Of a DNA stretch of 64,000 nt, positions 1-11,391 are shown piece by piece. Position 1 is the stretch's first letter; each line of letters starts with the position of its first letter. The DNA lies in assembly GCA_030247725.1 (NCBI GenBank), contig JAOTRT010000002.1, positions 310,001 to 374,000 of the forward strand, given 5' to 3'. The notes beneath the pieces are model-generated. The model was given only the letters and a program-made list of their open reading frames with translations, did not search any database and was not told where the DNA came from. Both the position numbers and the translations under genes were made by a program. The DNA is from Candidatus Nitricoxidireducens bremensis (lineage in GTDB: Bacteria; Pseudomonadota; Gammaproteobacteria; Burkholderiales; Rhodocyclaceae).

Positions 1-245
1 CGTCCCAGCACACCGAGGCCATCGTCACCGAGAACTACACGAACGCGATGCGCTTCCTGCGGGAAGTGGATTCGTCGAGCGTGATGGTCAATGCCTCGAC
101 GCGCTTCGCCGACGGCTTCGAGTACGGACTGGGCGCGGAGATCGGCATTTCCACGGACAAGTTCCACGCCCGCGGCCCGGTGGGCCTCGAAGGCCTCACC
201 TCCCAGAAGTGGATCGTGCTGGGCGACGGCGAGGTGCGCGGCTAA
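1..245 (+). CDS. proA: Gamma-glutamyl phosphate reductase, C-terminal end (partial)
   Basis: Only the last 80 or so residues are in the window; the reading frame opens at base 3 and the 5' part lies outside. ProA reduces gamma-glutamyl phosphate with NADPH to glutamate semialdehyde in proline synthesis, in the cytoplasm. The tail carries the strongly conserved block around [24 protein letters not shown] and [10 protein letters not shown] that is typical of the ProA C-terminus. The stop is followed by a GC-rich hairpin, and the next gene converges on it. The identification is firm although the catalytic cysteine is not in view. Confidence 0.93.
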   Translation, partial: SQHTEAIVTENYTNAMRFLREVDSSSVMVNASTRFADGFEYGLGAEIGISTDKFHARGPVGLEGLTSQKWIVLGDGEVRG

Positions 246-291
246 GGCCGCGAACCTCGCCTGCGGCCCAGTTACGGCCCGTCCCCCTGCT

Positions 292-307
292 CCCTTCCGA
301 GGAAGGG
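292..307. terminator. Hairpin between convergent genes
   Basis: CCCTTCC at 292-298 and GGAAGGG at 301-307 form a perfect 7-bp stem with a two-base centre. It lies between the end of proA and the end of the convergent DUF4139 gene, so it may stop transcription in both directions. There is no clear T-tract, so this is a positional inference. Confidence 0.35.
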
Positions 308-336
308 GGTATCAACTCGCTCGCTACGCTCGAAAC

Positions 337-1743
337 TCACCACCGGACTCTGGCCGTGTATTCGAGCACGGCCGCACCGCCGGCCGGCACCGTGACGTCC
401 CAGGCCACGATACGCGCTGACTCGCGCGTGCCCTTCAGGGACTCCTGCACGATCTCCCAGTCGCCGGGCAGGGGTTCCTGCACCCGCACCGTCACGGCTT
501 CGTCCTTGGCGTTGCGCAGCTCGATCCGGTAGGCGGTTTCGACCACGTTGTCGGCGATCTTGCGGTAGGCGGTCTGTTTGCGGTCCGCCGTGATGTCGAA
601 GGCCTCGCCGAGGCGGAGCTTGAGCTTCTCGTTCTTCGCCGTATGCTCGATGCGGTCCTCGCCGACGAACTGGGCGGCGCCGCGGCTGTCCTTGGCATAG
701 ACCCGCACCACGCCGGCCGGCAGGGGCCGCCCCATCTGCCCGCCCCGGTTCTCGACCTCCAGGAACACCGCCGGCTTCAGGCGACGGCCGAGTTCGCCGT
801 AGCGGCCCTGGTAGTAGTAATCGGCCCCGGCCAGCAGGTACTCGCGCCGTACCGGCACGTTGCCGGCGGAGAGCAGGGCGAGCTGCTTGGTCTGGTTGTC
901 GGCGATGGTGGTCGGCCGCTCGAAGCTGTAGAGGTGGTAATCCATCAGGGCTTCCTGGGCCGCCTCCATGGCCATGGCCTTCGGCGCCGCCGCCGGGCGC
1001 GCCAGCATGCGCGGCTGGGGAGCGCGCACGCGATTGACCGTGCCCGCCACCAGCTGCAGCGTCGCCGCTTCGTAGCCGGCACCGCTGCGGTTGGTCAGGG
1101 TGACCCAGCCGTTCAGGTCCAGGCTGCGGCCGTCCCCGGACAAGTTCGCCACGTAGTCCGCCTGCCACGACAGGCCGCCGGTCAGGTAGGACAGCTCCAC
1201 CGGCTGGGCACCGGCCCGGCCGGAAAGCAGCACCGAGAGCGTCGGCCGGTCGCGCAGGTTCGCCGGTACGCCGTCGAAGACGATGCGGCCCGGCGCCCCG
1301 GTCTCGATGCGGTCGGCGAAGCGCAGCACCGGGCCGCCGTTGGTCGCCAGCACGGTGGCCTTCTCGCGCCGCTCCTCGCCCGTGGTCGGGTGGCTGCGGA
1401 TCACGGTCACCTCGCGGCCCACGTATTTCTCCAGCAGCTTCTCGGGCGTCAGCAGGTCGAAGTCGAAGTTCTGCTCCAGCAGGGCCAGGGGCCGGTCCTG
1501 GCCCCGCAGCAGGGCCGTCTCGGGCCGCAGCTGGGCCGCCACGTCCCGCAGGGCGAGGCGCACCTGCCCGGCCGGCAGCGTGACGCGGCGGCGCTCCTTC
1601 ACCAGGGCCAGGTCGTCGTTGTAGACCGTCACCGCCGTGGCCTCCCGGTCGGCGGCGACGGAGACGATCTCGGGCGCGGTGTCGGCAGCTGCGGCGGCGG
1701 CCGCGACAGCGGCGGTGACGAGGAAAAGCAGGGTTCGCGTCAT
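337..1743 (-). CDS. DUF4139 domain-containing secreted protein
   Basis: 468 residues starting with a signal peptide (about 1-20, Ala-rich, MTRTLLFLVTAAVAAAAAAA). The N-terminal part, with AVTVYNDDLALVKERR and the LPAG turn, and the long beta-rich C-terminal half, with SYLTGGLSWQADYVANL and VEVENRGG-like segments, match the DUF4139/DUF4140 family. The family has no agreed biochemical role; members are exported and beta-rich. It stands alone, divergent from the dehydrogenase gene at 1781 with only 37 bp between the starts, so the two probably share a promoter region. Confidence 0.8.
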   Translation of the reverse strand: MTRTLLFLVTAAVAAAAAAADTAPEIVSVAADREATAVTVYNDDLALVKERRRVTLPAGQVRLALRDVAAQLRPETALLRGQDRPLALLEQNFDFDLLTPEKLLEKYVGREVTVIRSHPTTGEERREKATVLATNGGPVLRFADRIETGAPGRIVFDGVPANLRDRPTLSVLLSGRAGAQPVELSYLTGGLSWQADYVANLSGDGRSLDLNGWVTLTNRSGAGYEAATLQLVAGTVNRVRAPQPRMLARPAAAPKAMAMEAAQEALMDYHLYSFERPTTIADNQTKQLALLSAGNVPVRREYLLAGADYYYQGRYGELGRRLKPAVFLEVENRGGQMGRPLPAGVVRVYAKDSRGAAQFVGEDRIEHTAKNEKLKLRLGEAFDITADRKQTAYRKIADNVVETAYRIELRNAKDEAVTVRVQEPLPGDWEIVQESLKGTRESARIVAWDVTVPAGGAAVLEYTARVRW

Positions 1744-1780
1744 GGTCGGTCTCCCGGGGAATTGCGCTAGGATAGCCCGG

Positions 1781-2839
1781 ATGAAAACCTACCGCATCGC
1801 CACCATCCCCGGCGACGGCATCGGCAAGGAAGTCATGCCCGAAGGCGTGCGCGTCCTCGATGCCGTTGCCGCCAAATTCGGCTTCGCCTTTCAGTGGGAC
1901 TGGATCGAATGGGCGAGCTGCGACTGGTACCTGCAGCACGGCCGCATGATGCCCGACGACTGGTTCGAGCGCATCGTCGGCCACGACGCCATCTACTTCG
2001 GCGCCGTCGGCTGGCCGGCCACCGTGCCGGACCACGTCTCCCTGTGGGGTTCCCTGCTGCAGTTCCGCCGCCGCTTCGACCAGTACATCAGCCTGCGTCC
2101 GGCGCGACTGATGCCCGGCATGAAATCGCCGCTGGCCGGCCGCGAGGCCGGTAGCATCGACATGCTGATCGTGCGCGAGAACACCGAAGGCGAGTACTCC
2201 AACGCCGGCGGTCGCATGTTCGCCGGCACCGAACGGGAGATCGCCATCCAGGAAACCGTGATGACCCGCGAGGGCGTGGACCGGGTGCTGCGCTACGCCT
2301 TCGAACAGGCGAGGAAGCGCGGCAGGCATCTCACCTCGGCTACCAAGTCCAACGGCATCTCCATCACCATGCCCTTCTGGGACGAGCGCGTGGCGGCGGT
2401 GGCGCAGGACTATCCAGACGTGAAGGTGGACCAGTACCACATCGACATCCTCTGCGCCCAGTTCGTCCAGCACCCGGACTGGTTCGACGTAGTGGTGGGC
2501 TCCAACCTCTTCGGCGACATCCTCTCGGATCTGGGCCCCGCCTGTACCGGCACCATCGGCATCGCGCCCTCGGCCAACCTGAATCCGGAACGCAAGTACC
2601 CGTCACTATTCGAACCGGTGCATGGCTCGGCACCGGACATCGCCGGCAAGGGCATCGCCAATCCCCTCGGGCAAATCTGGAGCGGTGCGCTGATGCTCGA
2701 ACATCTGGGCGAGCCTGATGCCGCCGCAGCGGTGATGGCCGCCATGGAGGCCGTGTTGCGGGATGGGCCGAAGACCCGGGACCTGGGCGGGACGGCGAAT
2801 ACGATAGAGACGGGGAAGGCGGTTGTCGGCGCCCTCTAG
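1781..2839 (+). CDS. Tartrate dehydrogenase / D-malate dehydrogenase (decarboxylating)
   Basis: 352 residues of the isocitrate/isopropylmalate dehydrogenase superfamily, which oxidises and decarboxylates 2-hydroxy acids with NAD and a divalent metal. IATIPGDGIGKEV at the start, LIVRENTEGEYS near residue 127, the metal-binding region VVGSNLFGDILSD and FEPVHGSAPDIAGKG near 285 are visible. The SNAGGRMFAGT and WEWASCDWY-type segments fit TtuC/DmlA rather than LeuB. The ATG at 1781 was chosen because the reading frame upstream overlaps the divergent DUF4139 gene and the family begins with this motif. TtuC and DmlA cannot be separated by eye. Confidence 0.85.
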   Translation: MKTYRIATIPGDGIGKEVMPEGVRVLDAVAAKFGFAFQWDWIEWASCDWYLQHGRMMPDDWFERIVGHDAIYFGAVGWPATVPDHVSLWGSLLQFRRRFDQYISLRPARLMPGMKSPLAGREAGSIDMLIVRENTEGEYSNAGGRMFAGTEREIAIQETVMTREGVDRVLRYAFEQARKRGRHLTSATKSNGISITMPFWDERVAAVAQDYPDVKVDQYHIDILCAQFVQHPDWFDVVVGSNLFGDILSDLGPACTGTIGIAPSANLNPERKYPSLFEPVHGSAPDIAGKGIANPLGQIWSGALMLEHLGEPDAAAAVMAAMEAVLRDGPKTRDLGGTANTIETGKAVVGAL

Positions 2840-2889
2840 GGTTCCACTCCGGCAGGTGGTTCCAGATTGTTCTGGCGCTCTGTCGTCAC

Positions 2890-3161
2890 GGTCGGGTGCG
2901 CTCGGGCGGGCGGGGTGCTCTGCTGCGCTCATGTCCCCCAGGCCGGGCTACGCCCGTCCTTCCTCCTTTACTTCGCTCCGCAGAGCACCCCACCCACCCG
3001 AGAAATTAGCTTTGTCTGTTCTTGTTCAGCCAAGATCAAAGGCCTATCCCGCCAAGGATGGCGGGGGGCCGACTCCGGGAAGTAAAGGAGGAGGACGGGG
3101 CGCAGCCCCGTCCGGGGGACATGGACGGAGGCGGCTCCCCGCTAGCCTTGGCGAGCGCACC
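2890..3161. repeat. Palindrome-rich dispersed repeat, copy A
   Basis: This 272-bp non-coding block fills most of the gap between the dehydrogenase and the IclR gene. It has two hairpin modules. In the first, GGGGTGCTCTGC (2912-2923) pairs with GCAGAGCACCCC (2980-2991). The second is bounded by CGCCAAGGATGGCGGG near 3050 and CCTTGGCG near 3146. Each module contains a CATGTCCCC or GGGGACATG motif, a GC-rich inner hairpin and a CCTCCTTTACTT or AGTAAAGGAGGAGG motif, in opposite orientations. An inverted relative lies at 48395-48671. No transposase or open frame is associated with it. Confidence 0.75.
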
Positions 3162-3222
3162 ACTGTTTCATCGCCACAAACACCACGCGGTATAGCAGCA
3201 ACCAACGGGAAGCCGACGCGCC

Positions 3223-3984
3223 CTAAACCATCAGCCCTTCAATATGCCGAGCCAAGGCCGCCAATCGCGGTGCCAAATCCTCCTCCAACTGTCTCGCCGT
3301 AACTGCGAAAGCCGGCCCACTAATGGATAGCACGAAGAGATCCGTTCCACCCGAACCGATCAAAGGCACGGCAGCAGCGTTCGTGTCCTTCTGCCAGTCA
3401 CCGAGGGACAAGCAATACCCCTTCTCGGCGAAACGCGCCAACTCCCGATCGACAGCCTTCGCCTGGGCGCGCCATCCCTTGCCCTCTCTAGCCGTCAGTT
3501 CCTTGAGCAGGAAAGCCCGCTCCCCCGCCGGCAACCCCGCCAGGAAGGCACGGCCGATGGAGGTGGTAGCCAGGGGCAATTGGTTACCCACGGCTACCCG
3601 CAGGGTCACGTTGTTGGCGCTGCGGCAGTTCTCCAGGTAGATCATCGACAGCCGATCCCGCGTCGCCAGGGAAACGAGGGCCTGGGTGGCATCGGCCAGG
3701 GCCTGCATGTGGGGCCGCGCCACGTCGCGCACCCGCAGGTTCGCCAACGCAGCGTAGCCGAGCGCCAGCACCGACGGACCGACACGGTAAGCCCGCGCCT
3801 CCTGGCGCAGATAGCCCAGGTCCACGAGCGTGCGCGTCAGCCGCGACACCGTGGATTTCGGCAGGCCGGTGCGCTGGGCTAGTTCGCCGTTGGACAGCAC
3901 GGTTTCCTGGGGTGTGAAGCAACGCAGCAGTTCCAGACCCCGGGCCAAGGCCGCCACGCCGCTATCCGCCTTCTCTTGTTCCAT
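3223..3984 (-). CDS. IclR-family transcriptional regulator
   Basis: 253 residues from the ATG at 3984 (MEQEKADSG); an in-frame ATG at 3996 is also possible. The N-terminal winged helix-turn-helix (LSNGELAQRTGLPKSTVSRLTRTL, about 40-65) and the effector-binding domain with MIYLENCRS and the TTSIGRAFLAGL segment are typical of IclR. It is divergent from the glutaryl-CoA dehydrogenase operon, with repeated TTCCGCAT sites between them, so it very likely controls that operon in response to a pathway acid. The ligand is not shown by the sequence. Confidence 0.9.
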   Translation of the reverse strand: MEQEKADSGVAALARGLELLRCFTPQETVLSNGELAQRTGLPKSTVSRLTRTLVDLGYLRQEARAYRVGPSVLALGYAALANLRVRDVARPHMQALADATQALVSLATRDRLSMIYLENCRSANNVTLRVAVGNQLPLATTSIGRAFLAGLPAGERAFLLKELTAREGKGWRAQAKAVDRELARFAEKGYCLSLGDWQKDTNAAAVPLIGSGGTDLFVLSISGPAFAVTARQLEEDLAPRLAALARHIEGLMV

Positions 3985-3985
3985 G

Positions 3986-4089
3986 ATGCGGAACATATCA
4001 CCTATTATTTCCGCATGGCAAGACGTTTCCTTGACAGACCCCGCCACGGATGGGATATTTCAGCGCTATGCCGATGCGACGTTCCGCAT
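3986..4089. promoter_or_regulatory. Divergent regulatory region with repeated TTCCGCAT sites
   Basis: ATGCGGAA at 3986-3993 and TTCCGCAT at 4009-4016 form a perfect 8-bp inverted repeat with a 15-bp spacer. TTCCGCAT recurs at 4082-4089, where CGATGCG (4072-4078) also mirrors CGCATCG. The left site touches the regulator's start codon and the right one lies just before the gcdH start. This layout suits IclR autoregulation and operon control; binding is inferred. Confidence 0.5.
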
Positions 4090-4115
4090 CGTGGAAATCC
4101 GATTGGAGCCTCACC

Positions 4116-5291
4116 ATGGCCAAAGCCGCCTTCCGCTGGGACGACCCCCTGCTGCTCGACGAGCAGCTCACCGAAGACGAACGCCTACTGCGCGACGCCG
4201 CCCACGACTACTGCCAGGGCAAGCTGGCGCCGCGCATCCTGGAAGCCTTCCGTCACGAGAAGACCGATCCGACAGTCTTCCGCGAGATGGGCGAAATGGG
4301 CCTGCTGGGGCCCACGATCCCGACCGAATACGGCGGCGCCGGCCTCAACTACGTGTCCTACGGCCTCATCGCCCGGGAAGTGGAGCGCGTCGATTCCGGC
4401 TTCCGCTCCATGATGAGCGTGCAGAGCTCCCTCGTCATGGTGCCGATCTTCGAATTCGGCTCCGAGGAACAGAAGCGCAAGTACCTGCCGAAGCTCGCCA
4501 GCGGCGAGTGGATCGGCTGTTTCGGCCTCACCGAGCCCAACCACGGCTCCGACCCCGGCAGCATGGAGACCCGCGCCCGCAGTGTGCCCGGCGGCTATGC
4601 CCTCAGCGGCGCCAAGATGTGGATCACCAATTCGCCCATCGCCGACGTCTTCGTCGTCTGGGCCAAGGACGACGCCGGCGACATCCGCGGCTTCGTGCTG
4701 GAGAAGGGCATGAAGGGCCTGTCGGCGCCGGCCATCCACGGCAAGATGGGCCTGCGCGCCTCCATCACCGGCGAGATCGTCATGGACGAGGTGTTCGTAC
4801 CGGAGGCGAACCGCTTCCCGACGGTGAAGGGCCTCAAGGGCCCGTTCACCTGTCTCAACTCGGCGCGCTACGGCATCGCCTGGGGAGCACTCGGTGCCGC
4901 CGAGGACTGCTGGTTCCGCGCCCGCCAGTACGTGATGGACCGCAAGCAGTTCGGCAAGCCCCTGGCCGCCAACCAGCTCATGCAGAAGAAGCTGGCCGAC
5001 ATGCAGACCGAGATCACCCTGGGCCTGCAGGGCTGCCTGCGCCTGGGTCGCCTCAAGGACGAGGGCAAGGCCGCCGTCGAGATCACCTCGATCATGAAGC
5101 GCAACTCCTGCGGCAAGGCCCTCGACATCGCCCGCGTCGCCCGCGACATGCATGGCGGCAACGGCATCTCCGACGAATACGGCGTGGTGCGCCACATGCT
5201 GAACCTGGAAGTGGTGAACACCTACGAAGGCACCCACGACATCCATGCGCTGATCCTCGGCCGCGCCCAGACCGACATCCCGGCCTTCTGA
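4116..5291 (+). CDS. gcdH: Glutaryl-CoA dehydrogenase
   Basis: 391 residues, the usual length for this FAD enzyme, which oxidises and decarboxylates glutaryl-CoA to crotonyl-CoA. The N-terminal block ([13 protein letters not shown]) and the acyl-CoA dehydrogenase motifs [17 protein letters not shown] and [13 protein letters not shown] are present. The catalytic glutamate lies in [18 protein letters not shown] near residue 370, in the context typical of GcdH. The ATG at 4116 starts the conserved N-terminus; the frame upstream is not family-like. It is the first gene of the operon and its stop overlaps the next start (TGATG). Confidence 0.95.
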   Translation: MAKAAFRWDDPLLLDEQLTEDERLLRDAAHDYCQGKLAPRILEAFRHEKTDPTVFREMGEMGLLGPTIPTEYGGAGLNYVSYGLIAREVERVDSGFRSMMSVQSSLVMVPIFEFGSEEQKRKYLPKLASGEWIGCFGLTEPNHGSDPGSMETRARSVPGGYALSGAKMWITNSPIADVFVVWAKDDAGDIRGFVLEKGMKGLSAPAIHGKMGLRASITGEIVMDEVFVPEANRFPTVKGLKGPFTCLNSARYGIAWGALGAAEDCWFRARQYVMDRKQFGKPLAANQLMQKKLADMQTEITLGLQGCLRLGRLKDEGKAAVEITSIMKRNSCGKALDIARVARDMHGGNGISDEYGVVRHMLNLEVVNTYEGTHDIHALILGRAQTDIPAF

Positions 5292-6520
5292 TGGGCGCCC
5301 TGTCCCACCTCAAGGTCATCGACCTCTCGCGCGTGCTGGCCGGCCCCTGGGCCAGCCAGCTGCTCGCCGACCTGGGCGCCGACGTGATCAAGGTGGAAAA
5401 GCCCGGCAGCGGCGACGACACGCGCCACTGGGGTCCCCCCTGGCTGGCCGACGGCGCGGGACAGCCGACGAAGGACGCCGCCTATTTTTTGTGCACCAAC
5501 CGCAACAAGCGCTCCCTCACCGTCGACATGACGAAGCCCGAGGGTCAGGCCATCCTGCGGGAACTGGCCGCCGACGCCGACGTGGTGCTGGAGAACTTCA
5601 AGGTCGGCGGCCTCGCGCCCTACGGCCTCGACTACGGAAGCCTCGCCAAACTCAACCCCAAGCTCGTCTACTGCTCCATCACCGGTTTCGGCCAGGACGG
5701 CCCCTACGCACCGCGGGCCGGCTACGACTTCCTGATCCAGGGCATGGGCGGCCTCATGAGCGTCACCGGTCGCGCCGACGGCGAAGACGGTGCGGGACCC
5801 CAGAAGGTGGGCGTGGCGCTCACCGACATCCTCACCGGTCTCTATGCCTGCAACGCCGTCCTCGCCGCCCTGGCCTACCGGGATCGCGACGGCTTCCGCG
5901 CCGGCAGCGGCCAGCACATCGACCTGGCGCTCCTCGACGTGCAGGTGGCCTGCCTCGCCAACCAGGCGGCCAACTATCTCGTCTCCGGCAAGGCGCCGCA
6001 GCGCCTGGGCAACGGCCATCCCAACATCGTGCCCTACCAGGACTTCCCCACCGCCGACGGCGACATGATCCTGGCTGTCGGCAACGACGGCCAGTTCGCC
6101 AAGTTCGCCGCCGTCGCCGGCCACCCCGAATGGGCCACGGACGAACGCTTCGCCACCAATGCCGCCCGTGTGCAGCACCGCAACGTGCTGGTCCCGCTGC
6201 TGCGGCAAACGACGGTCATGAAGACCACCGCCGACTGGATCGCCCTGCTGGAGCCGGCTGCCGTTCCCTGCGGACCCATCAACGACCTCGCCGCCGTGTT
6301 CGCCGATCCCCAGGTGAAGCACCGGGGACTGCGTGTGGACCTGCCCCACGCCGCCGGCGGTGCGGCGCCGACGGTGGCCAATCCGATCCACTATTCGCAA
6401 ACGCCGGTGGACTACCGGCGCGCGCCGCCGGCCCTTGGCCAGGATACGGACGCAGTGCTGCGCACTCTCGGCCGCTCGGACGCGCAGATCGCGGCGCTGC
6501 GGGCAGGAGGCGTGATCTGA
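5291..6520 (+). CDS. CaiB/BaiF (class III) CoA transferase, probably for glutarate
   Basis: 409 residues. [30 protein letters not shown] at the N-terminus (given here as the family signature, residues 7-36), [10 protein letters not shown], and the [10 protein letters not shown] block with the likely catalytic Asp mark a class III CoA transferase. Such enzymes move CoA from a donor such as succinyl-CoA to a carboxylate. Next to gcdH the likely acceptor is glutarate, as for human SUGCT; the substrate is inferred from context. It overlaps the genes on both sides by one base, so translation is coupled. Confidence 0.88.
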   Translation: MGALSHLKVIDLSRVLAGPWASQLLADLGADVIKVEKPGSGDDTRHWGPPWLADGAGQPTKDAAYFLCTNRNKRSLTVDMTKPEGQAILRELAADADVVLENFKVGGLAPYGLDYGSLAKLNPKLVYCSITGFGQDGPYAPRAGYDFLIQGMGGLMSVTGRADGEDGAGPQKVGVALTDILTGLYACNAVLAALAYRDRDGFRAGSGQHIDLALLDVQVACLANQAANYLVSGKAPQRLGNGHPNIVPYQDFPTADGDMILAVGNDGQFAKFAAVAGHPEWATDERFATNAARVQHRNVLVPLLRQTTVMKTTADWIALLEPAAVPCGPINDLAAVFADPQVKHRGLRVDLPHAAGGAAPTVANPIHYSQTPVDYRRAPPALGQDTDAVLRTLGRSDAQIAALRAGGVI

Positions 6521-7623
6521 TGGAACGCATCGGCTGCGCGGTGATCGGCGCCGGCGTCGTCGGCCTCGCCGTCGCCCGCGCCCTGGCGTTGGCCGGCCGC
6601 GAGGTGCTGATCCTGGAAGCCGCCGACGATTTCGGCACCGGCATCAGTGCCCGCAACTCCGAAGTCATCCACGCCGGCCTCTACTATCCGCCAGGCTCCC
6701 TCAAGGCCCTGTGCTGCGCCGAAGGCCGCCGGGTGCTCTACGCCTATTGCGAGGAGCGCGGCATCGCCCACCGGCGCTGCGGCAAGCTCATCGTCGCCGC
6801 CACGGAGGACCAGCGCGGCGAACTGGAGAGCATCGCCGCCCGCGGCCGCGCCAACGGGGCGGAAAACCTGCGCCTGCTGACAGCCGCCGAGGCGCAGGCC
6901 CTGGAGCCGGAACTGAGCTGCGTCGCCGCCTTGCTGTCGCCCGACACCGGCATCGTGGACAGCCACGGCCTCATGCTCGCCCTGCTGGGCGATGCCGAAA
7001 ACCACGGTGCGATATTGGCCCTGCGCTCCCCCGTGCGCGGCGGCGAAGTCGCCGACGCCGGCTTCATCCTCGACATCGGCGGCGACACCCCCATGCAACT
7101 GGCGACGGACGTCGTCGTCAATTGCGCCGGCCTCGGCGCCCAGGCCGTGGCCGGCGCCCTGCGCGGCCTGGCACCGGAGCACGTGCCACCGCTGCATCTC
7201 GCCAAGGGCAACTACTTCACCCTGGCGGGGCGCGCGCCCTTCTCGCGCCTCGTCTATCCGGTGCCCGAGCCCGGCGGCCTCGGCGTGCACCTGACCCTGG
7301 ACCTGGGCGGCCAGGCCCGCTTCGGTCCCGACGTGGAGTGGATCGCCGAAGAGGACTACCGCGTCGCGCCGGCCCGCGGCGACGCCTTCTACGGCGCCAT
7401 CCGCCGCTACTGGCCCCGACTGCCCGACGGCGCCCTGCAGCCGGGCTACGCCGGCATCCGCCCCAAGCTCGGCGGCCCCGGCAGCGCGGCAGCGGACTTC
7501 CGCATCGACGGTCCGGCGCAACATGGCGTTGCCGGGCTGGTGAACTTTTTCGGCATAGAATCGCCGGGCCTGACCTCCGCCCTCGCTCTGGCTGAACGCG
7601 TTGGCGAACTGCTGCACGCATGA
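6520..7623 (+). CDS. FAD-dependent oxidase, L-2-hydroxyglutarate oxidase-like
   Basis: 367 residues of the DAO/glycerol-3-phosphate oxidase fold. The FAD-binding [17 protein letters not shown] lies at about 9-25, and [20 protein letters not shown] follows, a signature of LhgO/L2HGDH proteins. GYAGIRPKL and [15 protein letters not shown] near the C-terminus also match that family. It would oxidise L-2-hydroxyglutarate to 2-oxoglutarate and pass electrons to quinone or oxygen. The exact substrate is inferred from family and from its place behind gcdH and the CoA transferase. Confidence 0.85.
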   Translation: MERIGCAVIGAGVVGLAVARALALAGREVLILEAADDFGTGISARNSEVIHAGLYYPPGSLKALCCAEGRRVLYAYCEERGIAHRRCGKLIVAATEDQRGELESIAARGRANGAENLRLLTAAEAQALEPELSCVAALLSPDTGIVDSHGLMLALLGDAENHGAILALRSPVRGGEVADAGFILDIGGDTPMQLATDVVVNCAGLGAQAVAGALRGLAPEHVPPLHLAKGNYFTLAGRAPFSRLVYPVPEPGGLGVHLTLDLGGQARFGPDVEWIAEEDYRVAPARGDAFYGAIRRYWPRLPDGALQPGYAGIRPKLGGPGSAAADFRIDGPAQHGVAGLVNFFGIESPGLTSALALAERVGELLHA

Positions 7624-7652
7624 TCACAACAACCCATAAGAGGAGACGAACC

Positions 7653-8603
7653 ATGAACAAGACCCTGCGCCACGCCCTCGCCGTTTCGGCCGGCGTCCTG
7701 ATCGCCGCGTCGGCCCACGCCGCCGACTTCGTCGGCGTGCTCACCGGCGGCACCAGCGGCGTCTATTACCCCCTCGGCGTCGCCCTGTCCCAGATCTACG
7801 GCAAGGCCATGCCCGATGCCAAGACCTCGGTGCAGGCCACCAAGGCCAGCGCCGAGAACCTGAACCTGCTCCAGGCCGGCCGCGGCGAGGTGGGCTTCTC
7901 CCTCGGCGATTCCCTCGCCGAAGCCTGGAAGGGCAACGAGGAGGCCGGCTTCAAGGCGCCCCTGAAGAAGCTGCGCACCCTGGCCGCCATCTACCCCAAC
8001 TACATCCAGATCGTCGCCAACGCCGACTCGGGCATCAGGACCCTGGCCGACCTCAAGGGCAAGCGCGTCGCCGTCGGCGCGCCGAAGAGCGGTACCGAGC
8101 TCAACGCCCGCGACATCTTCAAGGCCGCCGGCATGAGCTACAAGGACTTCGCCAAGGTCGAGTACCTGCCCTTCGGCGAGTCGGTGGAACTCATCAAGAA
8201 CCGCCAGCTCGATGCCACCCTGATCTCCGCCGGCCTCGGCGTTGCCGCGGTGCGCGACCTCTCCACGGCCATCAAGATCGTCATCGTGCCGATCCCGGCC
8301 GAGGTGGTGGCGAAGATCGGCGAGGCCGCCTACCAGGCCGGCACGGTGCCCGCCAACACCTACAACGGCCAGGCCGCCGACGTGCCCACCGTCGCCATCC
8401 AGAACTTCCTCGTCACCCACGAGGGCGTGCCCGTCGAGACGGTCTACAAGATGACCAAGGCCATGTTCGAGAACCTGGACCAGATGGTCGCCGCCCATGC
8501 AGCGGCCAAGGCCATCCGCAAGGAGGACGCCGCCAAGGCGCCGCCGGCCCCCCTGCATCCGGGCGCCGAGAAGTACTACCGCGAAGCCGGCCTGATCAAA
8601 TAG
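7653..8603 (+). CDS. TAXI-family TRAP transporter substrate-binding protein
   Basis: 316 residues with a signal peptide (about 1-23, ending AHA|ADF). GGTSGVYYPLGVALSQIY and the TEASAENL-like stretch (KASAENLNLLQAG) are typical of TAXI periplasmic receptors, which bind dicarboxylates or amino acids and deliver them to the fused TRAP permease. An AGGAG ribosome site precedes the ATG at 7653. The permease follows after 58 bp. Context suggests a C5 dicarboxylate such as glutarate or 2-hydroxyglutarate, but nothing in the sequence proves the ligand. Confidence 0.92.
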   Translation: MNKTLRHALAVSAGVLIAASAHAADFVGVLTGGTSGVYYPLGVALSQIYGKAMPDAKTSVQATKASAENLNLLQAGRGEVGFSLGDSLAEAWKGNEEAGFKAPLKKLRTLAAIYPNYIQIVANADSGIRTLADLKGKRVAVGAPKSGTELNARDIFKAAGMSYKDFAKVEYLPFGESVELIKNRQLDATLISAGLGVAAVRDLSTAIKIVIVPIPAEVVAKIGEAAYQAGTVPANTYNGQAADVPTVAIQNFLVTHEGVPVETVYKMTKAMFENLDQMVAAHAAAKAIRKEDAAKAPPAPLHPGAEKYYREAGLIK

Positions 8604-8661
8604 GAAGAATCCGGGGACGCCGCCCGCCGGCGTCTCCGCGCTGACCGGAGGAAGGGGAGAC

Positions 8662-10748
<2,087 letters not shown>

Positions 10749-10749
<1 letters not shown>

Positions 10750-11120
10750 TGCCCCTCTGCCTCACCGCCGGCATGGTGGCCGCCACCCTCGCCGCCGATG
10801 CCTTCACCCTGGCCTGGACCCACAGCATCGAGAAGATCCGCTGGGAAGAGGACTGGCGTGTGGAGAAGACCTTGCTAGTGGCGACCGAGGCCCGCATCCG
10901 CGGTACCGGGGCCGGCATGGAACCTCCCCCCGGGGCGGTGTTTGAAAGCGGCGTCTGGCGCTACCGTCCGGCGCTGGCGCCCCAGGAGGCGCTGCGCCTG
11001 ACCCATTCGCCGCACACGGCCGGCTACGAACTCTGCGTTGCCGGGCGCTGCTCGCCCCTGGCTGAACACCTTCCCAGCATCGGGGCCAATGCCGTCATCG
11101 AGTTGAAGGCCTGTCCCTGA
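10749..11120 (+). CDS. DUF1850 domain-containing protein
   Basis: 123 residues with a hydrophobic N-terminus that may be a signal or anchor. FTLAWTHSIEKIRWEEDWRV is the DUF1850 signature. Small DUF1850 proteins are regularly encoded beside TAXI-TRAP fused permeases, as here, where the start overlaps the permease stop. A role as an accessory of the transporter is likely, but no mechanism is known to me. It is the last gene of the run that starts with gcdH. Confidence 0.85.
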
Positions 11121-11155
11121 CGCAACCGGCATCAGGTCGGTGCATGCGCACCGGC

Positions 11156-11254
11156 CTAGTGCCTGGGTCGGCGGACCCAATCGGCCGCCGCGGTGGCGAG
11201 ATAGGGCGCCAGGGCCCCCAGGGTCAGCAGCGCAAGCAGATCGTCCCAGTCCAT
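11156..11254 (-). CDS. Possible 32-residue membrane protein
   Basis: A short frame on the minus strand starts at 11254 with MDWDDLLALLTLGALA and ends with the basic tail DWVRRPRH. One hydrophobic helix with an acidic N-terminus and an Arg-rich C-terminus is visible. GGAGGC lies seven bases before the ATG, which is a strong ribosome site. I recognise no family. It is too short to be certain, and it faces the end of the TRAP operon. Confidence 0.4.
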   Translation of the reverse strand: MDWDDLLALLTLGALAPYLATAAADWVRRPRH

Positions 11255-11391
11255 GATTGCCTCCTGCTTGAATGTCACAAGATTTGACGAGCAAGAGGGG
11301 TGCCAGTTCCGAGGCAAGCAACATTTCCCCCGGGGTCGGTGGCGATCCATCCCGACGTTTATCATTGGGCCTCTTGCCAAGGAGGCCCGCC

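Noticed and set aside
272..2473. 733-residue frame spanning the DUF4139 gene and the dehydrogenase
   Set aside because: Low-complexity Arg/Gly/Pro composition, and it overlaps two real genes on both strands.
2823..3302. 159-residue frame after the dehydrogenase
   Set aside because: It covers the other copy of the repeat; composition is that of a non-coding shadow.
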